DNA of 64,000 nucleotides from positions 930,001-994,000 of the forward strand of contig JAUZSN010000002.1 in assembly GCA_030949405.1 (NCBI GenBank), read 5' to 3'. Source of the DNA: Methylococcales bacterium (GTDB lineage: Bacteria > Pseudomonadota > Gammaproteobacteria > Methylococcales > Methylomonadaceae). A model generated the notes under the pieces. The model was not told the DNA's origin and ran no database searches. It worked only from the letters and a program-made list of their open reading frames with translations. A program made the translations under genes and the position numbers. Positions 46,180 through 56,406 of this stretch are shown here, piece after piece. Position 1 is the stretch's first letter, and the number at the start of each line of letters is the position of its first letter.

Positions 46180-46216
46180 CCCGAAATAAAGCGTAAAATT
46201 AATAACTTAGCAGACT

Positions 46217-46240
46217 AAAATCGTCTTTTTGGCGATTTTT
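46217..46240 (+). terminator. Intrinsic terminator of ybiT
   Basis: AAAATCG (46217-46223) pairs with CGATTTTT (46233-46240) around a T-rich loop, ending in a T-run. Confidence 0.6.
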
Positions 46241-46332
46241 AACATAAGCACCGCATTGCTCGAAAACCGTTAAATTTTTAAACCATGTTACAATGTCAAC
46301 CATTTTATTGTTTAACAAACAGGTTTTATTGC

Positions 46333-47367
46333 GTGAAAAATATAATCATAACGGGAATTACAGGGCAAGATGGCGCTTATTTGGCGGAGTTACTCTTAAA
46401 TAAGGGGCATACAGTTTATGGAACTTACAGACGGACCAGTTCGGTTAATTTTTGGCGTATTGAAGAATTAGGCGTTAAAAATCACCCTAATTTACATTTA
46501 GTCGAATATGATTTAACGGACTTAAGTTCAAGCATTCGTTTACTTGAAAATACGGAAGCCAGCGAAGTTTATAACTTAGCAGCCCAAAGTTTTGTCGGGG
46601 TTTCCTTCGATCAACCATTAGCAACTGCAGAAATCACAGGCTTAGGGCCTGTGCATTTATTAGAAGCGATTCGGATTGTTAATCCACAGTGTCGTTTTTA
46701 TCAAGCCTCAACCTCTGAGATGTTTGGTAATGTTCAAGAAATTCCACAAAAAGAATCGACTCCTTTTTATCCGCGTAGTCCTTACGGGGTGGCCAAATTA
46801 TATGCTCATTGGATGACGATTAATTACCGTGAGTCTTACGATATTTTTGCCACCAGCGGTATTTTGTTTAACCATGAATCGCCATTGCGGGGACAAGAAT
46901 TTGTTACCCGTAAAATCACCGATACGATGGCTAAAATTAAATTAGGTCAACACGACTTATTAGAATTGGGCAATATGAATGCGAAACGTGACTGGGGCTT
47001 TGCCAAAGATTACGTTGAAGGCATGTATTTAATGCTTCAAGCCGATGAGCCTGATACTTATGTGTTAGCGACTAACCGAACTGAAACTGTCCGTGATTTT
47101 GTTACGATGTCCTGTCAAGCGGTCGATATTAATATTGAATGGCAAGGTGAGAATGAGCAAGAAATTGGCGTGAATACCGCCACGGGTAAAACCTTAGTCC
47201 AAGTGAATCCAAAATTTTACCGTCCTGCGGAAGTTGAGTTATTAATTGGTAATCCAGCCAAAGCTAAAGAGAAACTAGGGTGGGAACCGACAACCACGTT
47301 AGAGCAGCTTTGTAAAATGATGGTTGAGGCGGATTTACGTCGTAACAAACAAGGTTTTTCTTTCTAA
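46333..47367 (+). CDS. gmd: GDP-mannose 4,6-dehydratase
   Basis: A 345-residue short-chain dehydrogenase (SDR) that converts GDP-D-mannose to GDP-4-keto-6-deoxy-D-mannose. NADP site [38 protein letters not shown] and the catalytic YxxxK in [12 protein letters not shown] are present. GTG at 46333 is the start: it puts the nucleotide-binding motif at the N-terminus, whereas the upstream in-frame ATG adds an atypical extension. It begins a three-gene operon with the reductase and a glycosyltransferase. Confidence 0.92.
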   Translation: MKNIIITGITGQDGAYLAELLLNKGHTVYGTYRRTSSVNFWRIEELGVKNHPNLHLVEYDLTDLSSSIRLLENTEASEVYNLAAQSFVGVSFDQPLATAEITGLGPVHLLEAIRIVNPQCRFYQASTSEMFGNVQEIPQKESTPFYPRSPYGVAKLYAHWMTINYRESYDIFATSGILFNHESPLRGQEFVTRKITDTMAKIKLGQHDLLELGNMNAKRDWGFAKDYVEGMYLMLQADEPDTYVLATNRTETVRDFVTMSCQAVDINIEWQGENEQEIGVNTATGKTLVQVNPKFYRPAEVELLIGNPAKAKEKLGWEPTTTLEQLCKMMVEADLRRNKQGFSF

Positions 47368-47383
47368 AATTAAGGGATAAAGT

Positions 47384-48271
47384 GTGAAAACAGTTTTAAT
47401 TACGGGAAGCCGTGGGTTTACAGGGGTGTATGTCGCGAATCATTTTGAAAATGCGGGTTATAAGGTCATTCGTAGTGTCACAACCCAACCTCACGCAAAT
47501 GAGGTACAATGTGATTTAACCGATAAAACAGCCGTTAATGATTTAATGGTACAAACAAAACCAACAGGAATTATCCATTTAGCCGCGATGTCATTTGTCG
47601 CGCATGGGGATGAAAGTGCGTTTTATCAAATTAATACTGTTGGCACAACTAATCTATTACAAGCGGTTGATACCGCTGGATTAAATCCTGAAAAAATCAT
47701 TATTGCCAGCAGTGCGAATGTTTATGGCAATCCAACGGTTGATGTTGTTTCGGAAACCATGCCCTTAAACCCGATTAGTCATTACGCGGCAAGTAAATTG
47801 GCGATGGAGGCAATGGTAAAAACATGGTACGAACGTTTTCCTATTGCCGTCGTCAGACCCTTTAATTACACGGGAGTCGGGCAGGATAAAAAATTTCTGG
47901 TTCCTAAGATTGTTAGTCATTATGCTCAAAATAAAAAAACCATTGAACTGGGAAATTTAGACGTTGCGCGTGATTTTTCTGATGTGCGTGATATAGCCAC
48001 CGCCTATTTCAATTTGTTTGAATCCTCCGTGCAATCGGATGTGGTTAATTTTTGTTCGGGCAATACGGTGACATTAGCCGATATGATTCAGTGGATGAAT
48101 ACCCTTGCAGGTTATGAAATTGAGGTAACGGTTAATCCTGATTTTGTACGTAAAAATGAAATTAAAATACTCTGTGGGGATAATCGAAAAATGCAGGACT
48201 TATTAAGAGTAGTTCCTTCCATTCCTTTTGTTGAAACCTTACGCGGGATGTATTTAGCAGGGAACGATTAA
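47384..48271 (+). CDS. rmd: GDP-4-keto-6-deoxy-D-mannose reductase (GDP-D-rhamnose forming)
   Basis: A 295-residue SDR (start GTG at 47384) with TGSRGFTGVYVANHF, the catalytic YxxxK in HYAASKLAME, and VVRPFNYTGVGQ. Following Gmd it most likely reduces the 4-keto sugar to GDP-D-rhamnose (Rmd); GDP-fucose synthase is the alternative, but the sequence lacks the typical WcaG pattern. It ends one base into the next gene's start (TAATG), so it is coupled to the glycosyltransferase. Confidence 0.8.
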   Translation: MKTVLITGSRGFTGVYVANHFENAGYKVIRSVTTQPHANEVQCDLTDKTAVNDLMVQTKPTGIIHLAAMSFVAHGDESAFYQINTVGTTNLLQAVDTAGLNPEKIIIASSANVYGNPTVDVVSETMPLNPISHYAASKLAMEAMVKTWYERFPIAVVRPFNYTGVGQDKKFLVPKIVSHYAQNKKTIELGNLDVARDFSDVRDIATAYFNLFESSVQSDVVNFCSGNTVTLADMIQWMNTLAGYEIEVTVNPDFVRKNEIKILCGDNRKMQDLLRVVPSIPFVETLRGMYLAGND

Positions 48272-49503
48272 TGCACATTATTCTCAATGTTGAAAGTTTA
48301 TTAAAGCCCAGTGGCGGGATTGGACGTTATACCCAATACTTATTAGAAGGTTTGTTAAAAAGTGATGACGTTGATAAGGTTTCATGTTTTGGCGGACTTC
48401 GGTGGATTGATAGCTCTGAATTTGTTAAAACAAAATCTGTTGCTAATGAGCAAACAGCTGAAACTAGGGATGCTACTGAAATTGACTCATTACCTCAAGC
48501 ACCCCGCAGTCCATTAAGACAGTTTTTAGCGTCGATTCCTTTTTTAAAAACCGCCGTTTTACGCTCGTTGCCATTCGTTTATCAATTGTATGCCCGTTAT
48601 AACGCGGCTATGTTTCATCGAAAGGCTAAAACGATCAAAGGCGCGATCTATCATGAGCCTAACTATATTTTAAAACCCTTTGATGGGCCGAGTGTGACTA
48701 CGGTTCATGATTTATCGTTTATTCATTGCCCAGAATATCACCCTAAAGAACGTGTACAGCATTTAAAGAAACATTTAAAAATGACTTTAGAAAAAGCGGC
48801 GCATGTTGTGACGGATTCTGAATTTGTACGCAAAGAATTGATTGCTCAGATGGGCGTGGAACCTGACCGTGTTTCAACGATTTTATTAGGGGTGGATGAA
48901 AGTTATCACCCTCGCTCTAAGGCTGAATTAGCCCCTATTTTATCAAAACATAAATTAATCGCAGGACAGTATTTATTATCGGTTTCAACCATTGAGCCTC
49001 GTAAAAACATCCTGTCGATATTAGTCGCGTATATGCAATTAGATCCCGCTTTGCGAAAAGACTATCCATTAGTTTTAGTGGGGGGGGACGGTTGGCGTAA
49101 TCAAGAAATTAAAAACAAGATTACAGAACTAGTGAAACAAGGAGACGTAATTCACTTAGGGTATACCTCGAATGAAGATTTACCTTATTTATTTGCAGGA
49201 GCGAGAGCGTTTGTTTTCGTGCCTTTTTATGAAGGTTTTGGATTGCCACCTTTGGAAGCAATGGCAAGTGGTATCCCTGTTTTAACAACCCATGTTTCAT
49301 CTATTCCTGAAGTTGTTGGCGAGACAGGACTTTTAGTTGCCCCTAATGATGTAGAGGCTATTCAGCAAGGGATGGTTAAGTTATTAACGGATGATAAATG
49401 GCGGGCCTTAACCATTAAAGCAGGTTTGGAGCGGGCTAAACAATTCACTTGGACGCGGTGTGTTGAGCAAACGATTGCGATTTATAAAAAAATAGCAGAG
49501 TAA
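48271..49503 (+). CDS. Family 4 glycosyltransferase
   Basis: A 410-residue GT-B glycosyltransferase. The N-terminal glycine-rich loop is LKPSGGIGRYTQYLLEGL; the C-terminal nucleotide-sugar site is PFYEGFGLPPLEAMASGIPVL with the ExxxxxxxE pattern. Because it is translationally coupled to gmd and rmd, it probably uses GDP-D-rhamnose or GDP-mannose to build an O-antigen or exopolysaccharide. A stretch of eight G encodes VGGDG around 49080. Confidence 0.85.
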   Translation: MHIILNVESLLKPSGGIGRYTQYLLEGLLKSDDVDKVSCFGGLRWIDSSEFVKTKSVANEQTAETRDATEIDSLPQAPRSPLRQFLASIPFLKTAVLRSLPFVYQLYARYNAAMFHRKAKTIKGAIYHEPNYILKPFDGPSVTTVHDLSFIHCPEYHPKERVQHLKKHLKMTLEKAAHVVTDSEFVRKELIAQMGVEPDRVSTILLGVDESYHPRSKAELAPILSKHKLIAGQYLLSVSTIEPRKNILSILVAYMQLDPALRKDYPLVLVGGDGWRNQEIKNKITELVKQGDVIHLGYTSNEDLPYLFAGARAFVFVPFYEGFGLPPLEAMASGIPVLTTHVSSIPEVVGETGLLVAPNDVEAIQQGMVKLLTDDKWRALTIKAGLERAKQFTWTRCVEQTIAIYKKIAE

Positions 49504-49966
49504 ACAAATGAAAGGTTAAGTCTAAAATGATATTATCGCATGGACAAAACAGCACGCTTTATTGTTGCAGACAGGTTAATTATAAAAATTAGATATAGAA
49601 AATATTGTCGAGGAAATAGAAGACGTGGGTAGAAGCGAACAACGTGAATTAGGGCTACCAATTTAAGACGGGACACTACGGTTAAGCCGTTCATACTTTG
49701 ACACGCCTCAACGTGTCCCGTTTTAAATTGGTAGCCCTTATTACTCATCTTGAACCCCCCTCAAAAATTATTAAATCAAAGGGTATGTCCAGCACGGATT
49801 GAAGATAAAAAGTAGACGTATCTCCCCGCTTAACCATTGGGAATAAGGTGATTTTTAGCTTAATCTTGAATTGATCGCTTGAACCCCCCCCATAAAAATA
49901 TAGATAGCTTTAGTTGTAGTATGTAATAATGACGAAATACGTTCTAACACTAAAAGGCATAACACA
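49504..49966. other. Intergenic region upstream of recA with element copy E
   Basis: 463 bases without a gene. It contains the intact element at 49651-49738. The last ~130 bases before recA should hold the recA promoter, but I found no clear CTGT-N8-ACAG LexA site. Confidence 0.4.
49651..49738. repeat. Short inverted-repeat element, intact copy E (88 bp)
   Basis: The two ends are nearly perfect 26-bp inverted repeats (25 of 26 match): CTACCAATTTAAGACGGGAC inside the left end against GTCCCGTTTTAAATTGGTAG inside the right end. The centre has GGTTAAGCC. Flanking TTA on both sides may be a target duplication. This is the best copy of the family. Confidence 0.8.
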
Positions 49967-50995
49967 ATGGATGATGCTAAAAAGAAAGCATTAGGTAATG
50001 CTCTAATGCAGATAGAGAAACAATTTGGTAAAGGCTCTGTCATGCGGATGGGTGATACTAGCGCGTTACGCGATATAGAAGTCGTTTCTACAGGCTCTTT
50101 ATCCTTAGATATTGCTCTAGGGTGTGGAGGGCTGCCTAAAGGACGGGTCGTTGAAATTTATGGGCCTGAGTCCTCTGGAAAAACAACGATGACGTTAGAG
50201 GTGATCGCTCAAGTTCAAAAACAAGGAGGAACGGCGGCTTTTATTGATGCTGAACATGCCCTTGATTTAGGCTATGCTGAAAAAATTGGAGTCGATATTG
50301 ATAACCTATTAGTTTCACAACCTGATTTTGGCGAGCAAGCATTAGAAATCACTGAAACCTTAGTTCGCTCCTCGGCACTTGATATTATCGTCATTGACTC
50401 AGTTGCCGCCCTGACACCTAAAGCAGAAATTGATGGCGACATGGGTGATAGCCACATGGGATTACAAGCGCGATTAATGTCCCAAGCCTTACGAAAATTA
50501 ACGGCGATTATTAAACGTACCAATACCTTGGTTATTTTTGTCAATCAATTACGCAGTAAAATAGGGGTGATGTTTGGTAGCCCTGAAACAACCACAGGCG
50601 GTAATGCTTTAAAATTTTATTCCTCTGTTCGTTTGGATATTCGTCGTGTGGGGGCGATTAAAAAAGAGGATGAAATCATTGGTAATGATACGCGTATAAA
50701 AGTCGTTAAAAATAAAGTCGCCCCTCCTTTCAAAGAAGCTCGGTTTGATATTTTATACGGTGAAGGCGTTTCTTTTATCGGTGAATTAATTGATTTAGGC
50801 GTTAGTTATGGATTCCTACAAAAATCAGGCGCATGGTATCGCTATGGGGATGAAAAAATTGGTCAAGGAAAAGAAAATGTACGCTTATATTTTATTGAAC
50901 ATCCTGAAAAAGCAGCGCAACTTGAAGGTCAAATTCGGACGGAAGTCTTTGTAAGTCATTTACCCATCAATAATGAACCGCCAGAAACCGCCTAA
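49967..50995 (+). CDS. recA: RecA recombinase
   Basis: A 342-residue Rec[31 protein letters not shown] start, Walker [23 protein letters not shown], and the DNA-binding loop region [12 protein letters not shown]. It promotes homologous pairing and LexA cleavage. recX follows after a few bases. Confidence 0.97.
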   Translation: MDDAKKKALGNALMQIEKQFGKGSVMRMGDTSALRDIEVVSTGSLSLDIALGCGGLPKGRVVEIYGPESSGKTTMTLEVIAQVQKQGGTAAFIDAEHALDLGYAEKIGVDIDNLLVSQPDFGEQALEITETLVRSSALDIIVIDSVAALTPKAEIDGDMGDSHMGLQARLMSQALRKLTAIIKRTNTLVIFVNQLRSKIGVMFGSPETTTGGNALKFYSSVRLDIRRVGAIKKEDEIIGNDTRIKVVKNKVAPPFKEARFDILYGEGVSFIGELIDLGVSYGFLQKSGAWYRYGDEKIGQGKENVRLYFIEHPEKAAQLEGQIRTEVFVSHLPINNEPPETA

Positions 50996-50998
50996 TTA

Positions 50999-51436
50999 AT
51001 GTCCCAAAAAGAAATTCGAGCTATTTGTTTACAATTCTTATCCAGACGAGAGTATAGCCAATTAGAATTAATCACTCGATTAAGCGTCAAAGGTTTTTCT
51101 GAAGCGGATAGTCAAGCGGTTATTAATGGTTTAGCAGATCAAGGCTTACAAAGTGAGACCCGTTTTGCAGAAAACTATGCGCGTTCACGGTTTAACCGAG
51201 GGTTTGGTCGCTCAAAGGTTAGCTATGAACTCAAACAACGAGGGATTGAAGGATTTAATTTACAGGCGGTTATTGATGATAATTTTGGGGATGAAATCGC
51301 GTTAATAAATCAAGTGTATGCTAAAAAATATTCAACTGATTTACCTGTAAATTATAAAGAGCGTTTAAAACGTCAACGATTTTTACAACAACGAGGGTTT
51401 AGTTTTGAGCTGATTCAATCACTTTTTTCTCGTTAA
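50999..51436 (+). CDS. recX: RecA-modulating protein RecX
   Basis: A 145-residue all-helical RecX, which binds RecA filaments and limits their activity. The three-helix repeats are visible (RAICLQFLSRREYSQLELITRL, GLADQGLQSETRFAENYARSRFNRGFGRSKVSYEL). ATG at 50999 is three bases after the recA stop, so it is cotranscribed. Confidence 0.92.
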   Translation: MSQKEIRAICLQFLSRREYSQLELITRLSVKGFSEADSQAVINGLADQGLQSETRFAENYARSRFNRGFGRSKVSYELKQRGIEGFNLQAVIDDNFGDEIALINQVYAKKYSTDLPVNYKERLKRQRFLQQRGFSFELIQSLFSR

Positions 51437-51440
51437 CCGA

Positions 51441-52385
51441 CTATACCCCCACTATTGATTTCGCCATCCACAAACAGACCCCAAAATAAAATAATCGAGG
51501 AATCCATTCTGATAGCGCATCATCTTCCAACTTAATCAGGTCGGCTTCACTTCGGGTAAAGTTAAGCAGTGATTCGGCTAAATTCCCACTAAATTCACTT
51601 GCTGAAATAATCTGTATCGCGGTCGGTGGGATGATTTTAATCTGAGCTAAAATAACGGCAACGTCCTCCCCTGAGTGACATTCCTGAATGGCCTCGTTAA
51701 AACGATTTTTTAAGACGTGATTTTTAATGGTCGCTACGGCTAAAGGCAATGCGTCACTGAAAGGAATGCCCGCATCCATCATCATAGCCAAAATAGATAA
51801 AAATCGATTAATTTGTCGTTTAACGATCCATTTTGATACGATGGGTAAACGTATTTGTAAGTGTTGAAATAATGGCCTAAACCAAGTGGGCAATTTTAAA
51901 GCGATGAAGAAGAGCAATACTATTTGTAAAAATTGACCGATAGACTGTATTAAATAACTAAAAGAGGTTATTTGATTTGCTATGAGTAAGGGAATAGGTT
52001 GAATTAACAACGCGAGTAGTAGGACCAAAGTAGGTAAATAAAGTCGTGATTTAATTTTTTTTAAACGGTTTAGTTTCTCACTGTAATGATCGGCTAATTG
52101 TTGATAAACTGCGGTTAAGCGTCCACTTACTTCCGCACTTTCAATTAAGGCTTGATGGGTTTCGTTAAAAATACCTGCATTGACTCCCGCAGTGGCAACC
52201 GCTAGTCCTGAGTTCAATTGTCGCTGCATTCTTAATAACCGTTTGTTTAAATTTTTATCGGTGGTTTTCAGTAACGCTAAACTTTGGGTCGCTGGAATGC
52301 CTGCGGTCTCCATTTGATAAAGATGTAAGAATAGATGGGCGAATGATTCCGTGGACATCGTTTTATTTTTAGATGGATTTGGCAT
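51441..52385 (-). CDS. Type II secretion/type IV pilus F-like inner-membrane protein
   Basis: A 314-residue GspF/PilC-type protein with two repeated cytoplasmic helical domains (LYQMETAGIPATQSLALL and FLSILAMMMDAGIPFSDALPLAV) separated by two to three membrane spans, plus a final C-terminal span. GspF proteins connect the secretion or pilus ATPase to the platform. It is shorter than full GspF (~400), and no other gsp or pil gene is nearby, so it is an orphan. Start ATG at 52385 or 52358. Confidence 0.78.
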   Translation of the reverse strand: MPNPSKNKTMSTESFAHLFLHLYQMETAGIPATQSLALLKTTDKNLNKRLLRMQRQLNSGLAVATAGVNAGIFNETHQALIESAEVSGRLTAVYQQLADHYSEKLNRLKKIKSRLYLPTLVLLLALLIQPIPLLIANQITSFSYLIQSIGQFLQIVLLFFIALKLPTWFRPLFQHLQIRLPIVSKWIVKRQINRFLSILAMMMDAGIPFSDALPLAVATIKNHVLKNRFNEAIQECHSGEDVAVILAQIKIIPPTAIQIISASEFSGNLAESLLNFTRSEADLIKLEDDALSEWIPRLFYFGVCLWMAKSIVGV

Positions 52386-52549
52386 ACACTAACCTTATAA
52401 GTTAAAAAATAAACTGTCACGAAATGCTTTTAAAGTAAGCTAAATTCGAGCACTTTTGCTGCGAACGGCTTCTATCTGACTTATATCTGGACAAAACCCT
52501 ATAAATTAGGCAGAATTGTCATCCTATATTACATCGACTCACACTTGTC

Positions 52550-52993
52550 ATGGCAACAATTTCTGTTTTAAATGGGCCTAATTTAAATTTATTAGGTACC
52601 CGAGAGCCGACCCATTACGGCAATATAACGCTTAAAACAATACACGATTCGCTTGAAATCCTCGCATCATCTCAAGGTCATGTGTTGGCGTTTCATCAGC
52701 ATAATGCAGAACATCTGCTGGTTGAATGCATTCATCAAGCTTTTTATGATAATGTGGATTTTATCATTATCAATCCCGCCGCTTTTACGCATACCAGTGT
52801 CGCGATTCGGGATGCTTTACTCGCCACTAAAATTCCCTTTATTGAGGTTCATTTGTCTAATGTACATGCGCGTGAACCTTTTAGAGCCCACTCCTACTTT
52901 TCAGATATAGCCCGTGGTGTGATTTGTGGATTAGGGGCAAAAGGCTATGAACTCGCTTTACAAGCAGCCGATCAGATATTAACCGAGAAATAA
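52550..52993 (+). CDS. aroQ: Type II 3-dehydroquinate dehydratase
   Basis: A 147-residue dodecamer-type enzyme converting 3-dehydroquinate to 3-dehydroshikimate in the shikimate pathway. It has [14 protein letters not shown] with the active-site loop Arg, [17 protein letters not shown] and [17 protein letters not shown]. It heads the aroQ-accB-accC operon, the common gammaproteobacterial order. Confidence 0.95.
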   Translation: MATISVLNGPNLNLLGTREPTHYGNITLKTIHDSLEILASSQGHVLAFHQHNAEHLLVECIHQAFYDNVDFIIINPAAFTHTSVAIRDALLATKIPFIEVHLSNVHAREPFRAHSYFSDIARGVICGLGAKGYELALQAADQILTEK

Positions 52994-52995
52994 TT

Positions 52996-53436
52996 ATGAC
53001 TATGGATATTAGAAAAATAAAAAAATTAATCGAACTTATTGAGGGTTCCGATATTTCAGAAATTGAAATTAATGAGGGTGAAGAATCGGTACGCATTAGT
53101 CGTTATTCAGCGAATGCACCGGTGGTAGCGGCACCTGTTGCAGTCGCCCCGATTGCAAACCCTGCTATGGCCCCTCATGAGACCCCTGAAGAAAGCCATC
53201 AAGGCCATGTCCTTAAATCGCCGATGGTCGGAACTTTTTATAAAGCCTCTTCACCAGGTTCTGCCTCTTTTGTTGAAATTGGACAAACGGTGAGTGAGGG
53301 TGAAACCTTGTGTATTATTGAAGCGATGAAAATTTTAAATCAAATTGAAGCCGATAAATCAGGGGTTATTAAAAAAATACTGGTTGATAATGCACAACCT
53401 GTCGAATATGACCAACCATTATTTGTAATTGAATAG
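52996..53436 (+). CDS. accB: Biotin carboxyl carrier protein of acetyl-CoA carboxylase
   Basis: A 146-residue BCCP. The N-terminal helical region is [21 protein letters not shown], then a Pro/Ala-rich linker, then the biotinyl domain with the biotinylated Lys in [19 protein letters not shown] at 52996 or 53002 (MDIRKIK) is the start. It comes 2 bases after aroQ and 10 before accC. Confidence 0.95.
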   Translation: MTMDIRKIKKLIELIEGSDISEIEINEGEESVRISRYSANAPVVAAPVAVAPIANPAMAPHETPEESHQGHVLKSPMVGTFYKASSPGSASFVEIGQTVSEGETLCIIEAMKILNQIEADKSGVIKKILVDNAQPVEYDQPLFVIE

Positions 53437-53446
53437 GGCCGAATGA

Positions 53447-54793
53447 ATGTTTGATAAAATTGTAATCGCCAACCGTGGTGAAATTGCTTTACGAATTTTA
53501 CGTGCTTGCCGAGAATTAGGGATTAAAACCGTTGCGGTTCATTCGGATGCGGATCGTGATTTAAAACATGTACGGTTAGCCGATGAGTCCGTTTGTATTG
53601 GCCCTGCCGCGTCTGCTGATAGTTATTTAAATATTCCCGCTATTATTAGTGCCGCCGAAGTCACAGATGCCGAAGCGATTCATCCTGGGTATGGCTTTTT
53701 ATCGGAAAATGCAGATTTCTCCGAAAAAGTAGCGCAAAGTGGCTTTACGTTTATTGGGCCTAAAGCGGAAACTATTCGTATTATGGGCGATAAAATTTCG
53801 GCTAAAAAAGCGATGAAAGAAGCGGGGATTCCCTGTGTTCCAGGTAATGGAAATCCGTTAGGCAATGATGCCAAAGAAAATATAAGAATGGCCTCTGATA
53901 TTGGCTACCCCATTATTATTAAAGCGGCAGGTGGGGGGGGGGGGGGACGTGGAATGCGTACCGTTCATACGGAAGCGGCCTTATTAAATTCAATCAGCTT
54001 AACGAAAGCAGAAGCGGGAACGGCCTTTGGTAACAGTACCGTTTATATGGAAAAGTTTTTAGAGGATCCACGCCATATTGAATTTCAAATACTTGCCGAT
54101 AGTCAGGGGAATGTTATTCATTTAGGGGAACGAGATTGCTCTATGCAACGCCGTCATCAAAAAGTGATTGAAGAAGCTCCAGCCCCAGGTATTAGTGCTG
54201 AAGTGCGTGAGCGTATGGGGAAACTCTGTACGGATGCCTGCAAAGATATAGGCTATTTAGGGGCAGGAACTTTTGAATTTTTATATGAAAACGACGAATT
54301 CTTTTTTATTGAAATGAATACGCGTGTTCAAGTAGAACATCCTGTGACTGAAATGATTACGGGCTTTGATATTGTTAAAGAACAGCTTCGTATTGCGGCT
54401 GGATTACCTTTATCGAAAACGCAAGATGAAATTACCTTTACCGGTCATGCGATTGAGTGTCGTTTAAATGCGGAAGATCCTGATAACTTTATGCCTTCAC
54501 CAGGGGTAATCGATCAATTTCACATGCCAGGAGGGCCTGGAATTCGCTGTGAAACGCATATTTATAATGGCTATAAAGTTCCGCCTTATTATGATTCGAT
54601 GATTGGTAAATTAATTGCCCATGGGGAAGACCGACAGAGTGCGATTGCGCGAATGAAAACGGCCTTAATGGAAATGATTATTGAGGGAATTAAAACCAAT
54701 ATTCCATTGCAAAGTCGATTGATGGCTGATAATGGTTTTGCACTCGGTGGGCAAAATATTCATTATTTAGAAAAAAAATTAGGGATTGGTTAA
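53447..54793 (+). CDS. accC: Biotin carboxylase subunit of acetyl-CoA carboxylase
   Basis: A 448-residue ATP-grasp biotin carboxylase, complete in all known motifs ([63 protein letters not shown]). The glycine-rich ATP loop is [12 protein letters not shown], six glycines where E. coli AccC as I recall has five. Its codons form a run of fourteen G (53933-53946), an exceptionally slippage-prone spot in an essential gene. It follows accB in the fatty-acid synthesis operon. Confidence 0.95.
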   Translation: MFDKIVIANRGEIALRILRACRELGIKTVAVHSDADRDLKHVRLADESVCIGPAASADSYLNIPAIISAAEVTDAEAIHPGYGFLSENADFSEKVAQSGFTFIGPKAETIRIMGDKISAKKAMKEAGIPCVPGNGNPLGNDAKENIRMASDIGYPIIIKAAGGGGGGRGMRTVHTEAALLNSISLTKAEAGTAFGNSTVYMEKFLEDPRHIEFQILADSQGNVIHLGERDCSMQRRHQKVIEEAPAPGISAEVRERMGKLCTDACKDIGYLGAGTFEFLYENDEFFFIEMNTRVQVEHPVTEMITGFDIVKEQLRIAAGLPLSKTQDEITFTGHAIECRLNAEDPDNFMPSPGVIDQFHMPGGPGIRCETHIYNGYKVPPYYDSMIGKLIAHGEDRQSAIARMKTALMEMIIEGIKTNIPLQSRLMADNGFALGGQNIHYLEKKLGIG

Positions 54794-54851
54794 CTTTGAT
54801 AGGCGAGCTGACTAGGGTTGGCTTTCTACCTGCTTTCAACGAGATGATAAT

Positions 54852-55730
54852 ATGACTTGGCATCAACTTTCTGTGACAACAGATGAAAATAGCGCACCGC
54901 TCATTGCTGATTTTTTTAGTGAATTGGGTGCTGTGTCGGTTACCTATATGGATGCTAAAGACCAGCCTGTTTATGAACCTGACATTGGTGAAACTAAAAT
55001 ATGGCTACAAACGGTTGTGATTGGCTTATATGAATTAGACGCTAATCCTGATGTCATTAAAAAAGCTTTATTTGTTCAGTTTGAAGAATGTCCCTTAGAA
55101 AATTGGCAGTCACTTCGATTAGAAGATCAAGTTTGGGAACGAACTTGGATGGAACATTATAAACCAATGAAGTTTGCGGATAAACTTTGGGTGTGTCCCA
55201 CAGGGCAAGAAAACGTTGAAAAAAATACCGTTTGTATGGTTTTAGATCCTGGATTGGCTTTTGGAACAGGAACCCATGCAACCACCGCCTTGTGTTTGGA
55301 ATGGCTTGCAAGTCATGACCTAAGCAATAAAATAATTATTGATTATGGCTGTGGCTCAGGCATTCTAGCCATTGCAGCGGTTTTGTTAGGGGCAAAACAT
55401 GCGTATGCCGTTGATATTGATCCTCAAGCTTTGACGGCCACACAAGCCAATGCCATTAAAAATAAAGTTGAGGATAAAATTAGTTCGTTTTTAGTCAACG
55501 ACTTTAATCCTGTTAACGCGGATATAGTTTTAGCCAATATTTTAGCAAAACCCCTAATTGAATTACACGATACCCTCAGTGATTTAGTGAAAAATAACGG
55601 ACAACTTGTCTTATCGGGCATTTTAAACGAGCAGGCTGTCGAGGTTAGTAAGGCTTATGCGACTCAATTTAACGTTAATCCTGTAACCAGTCAAGAAGAC
55701 TGGTGTCGTTTAGATGCGAATAAAATTTAA
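54852..55730 (+). CDS. prmA: Ribosomal protein L11 methyltransferase
   Basis: A 292-residue SAM-dependent methyltransferase that trimethylates L11. The SAM site is IIDYGCGSGILAIAAVLLGA, followed by VLANILAKPLIEL, the NxxA-type motif of PrmA, and LDPGLAFGTGTHATT upstream. The accC-prmA-DUF3426 order is common in gammaproteobacteria. The DUF3426 gene starts four bases after its stop. Confidence 0.93.
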   Translation: MTWHQLSVTTDENSAPLIADFFSELGAVSVTYMDAKDQPVYEPDIGETKIWLQTVVIGLYELDANPDVIKKALFVQFEECPLENWQSLRLEDQVWERTWMEHYKPMKFADKLWVCPTGQENVEKNTVCMVLDPGLAFGTGTHATTALCLEWLASHDLSNKIIIDYGCGSGILAIAAVLLGAKHAYAVDIDPQALTATQANAIKNKVEDKISSFLVNDFNPVNADIVLANILAKPLIELHDTLSDLVKNNGQLVLSGILNEQAVEVSKAYATQFNVNPVTSQEDWCRLDANKI

Positions 55731-55734
55731 GTAA

Positions 55735-56361
55735 ATGCTCACCCAATGTCAGCAATGTAAGAAAACCTATAGCACGGAAATTAAAATTTTATGTTATAGC
55801 AATCAAAAACATTTATGCCCTCATTGTGAGGAGATGTTAGGGAAGCTCAAGCATTTAGGTAAAAATTTTGTTCTTTTAAGTGATTCAAAGCCATCATTTC
55901 GACAATCATCAACTTTGGGCTGGCGGCTAGGGGTTATTTTTTGTTTGTGTTTACTCGTAGGGCAGCTTTATTTTTTTGAACAACAACGAATTCTTCAACA
56001 TCCTTATACGCGAGTTTGGTTAGAAAAATTTTGCAAGGCTTTAACGTGCGAACTTCCCTCTTATAAAAACAGTGATGATTTTGAAGTGATGTATCATGAC
56101 CTTCAACAAACACAACATCATTATATATTTCAAGCTGTCTTTAGTAATCAAGGGCAATTTAAACAACATTATCCTCCTATTAAGCTGACGTTATTATCTT
56201 TTTCGGATGATATATTTGCTCAACGACTCTTTAAATCCGCTGATTATTTGGAAAATTCCGAAAAAAAATCGTGGGTTTTACCTTCACAAACAGTTGAAAT
56301 TAGTTTAAAAATTGTCATACCGAAACAAAAAGTCGGCGGGTATAGATTTGAATTAATTTAA
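55735..56361 (+). CDS. DUF3426 zinc-ribbon membrane protein
   Basis: A 208-residue protein with an N-terminal zinc ribbon (CQQCKKTY...CPHCEE), one transmembrane span (~66-82), and a beta-rich DUF3426 domain (ending IPKQKVGGYRFEL). Function unknown; it usually sits next to prmA, as here. It is probably in the same operon. Confidence 0.82.
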   Translation: MLTQCQQCKKTYSTEIKILCYSNQKHLCPHCEEMLGKLKHLGKNFVLLSDSKPSFRQSSTLGWRLGVIFCLCLLVGQLYFFEQQRILQHPYTRVWLEKFCKALTCELPSYKNSDDFEVMYHDLQQTQHHYIFQAVFSNQGQFKQHYPPIKLTLLSFSDDIFAQRLFKSADYLENSEKKSWVLPSQTVEISLKIVIPKQKVGGYRFELI

Positions 56362-56406
56362 TATTTTCTGTGTTAAAATCGGTCTTTCATTTTTTTGTTT
56401 TTTCTT

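Noticed and set aside
49740-49966. LexA/SOS box upstream of recA
   Set aside because: No CTGT-N8-ACAG or close variant was found in the gap.
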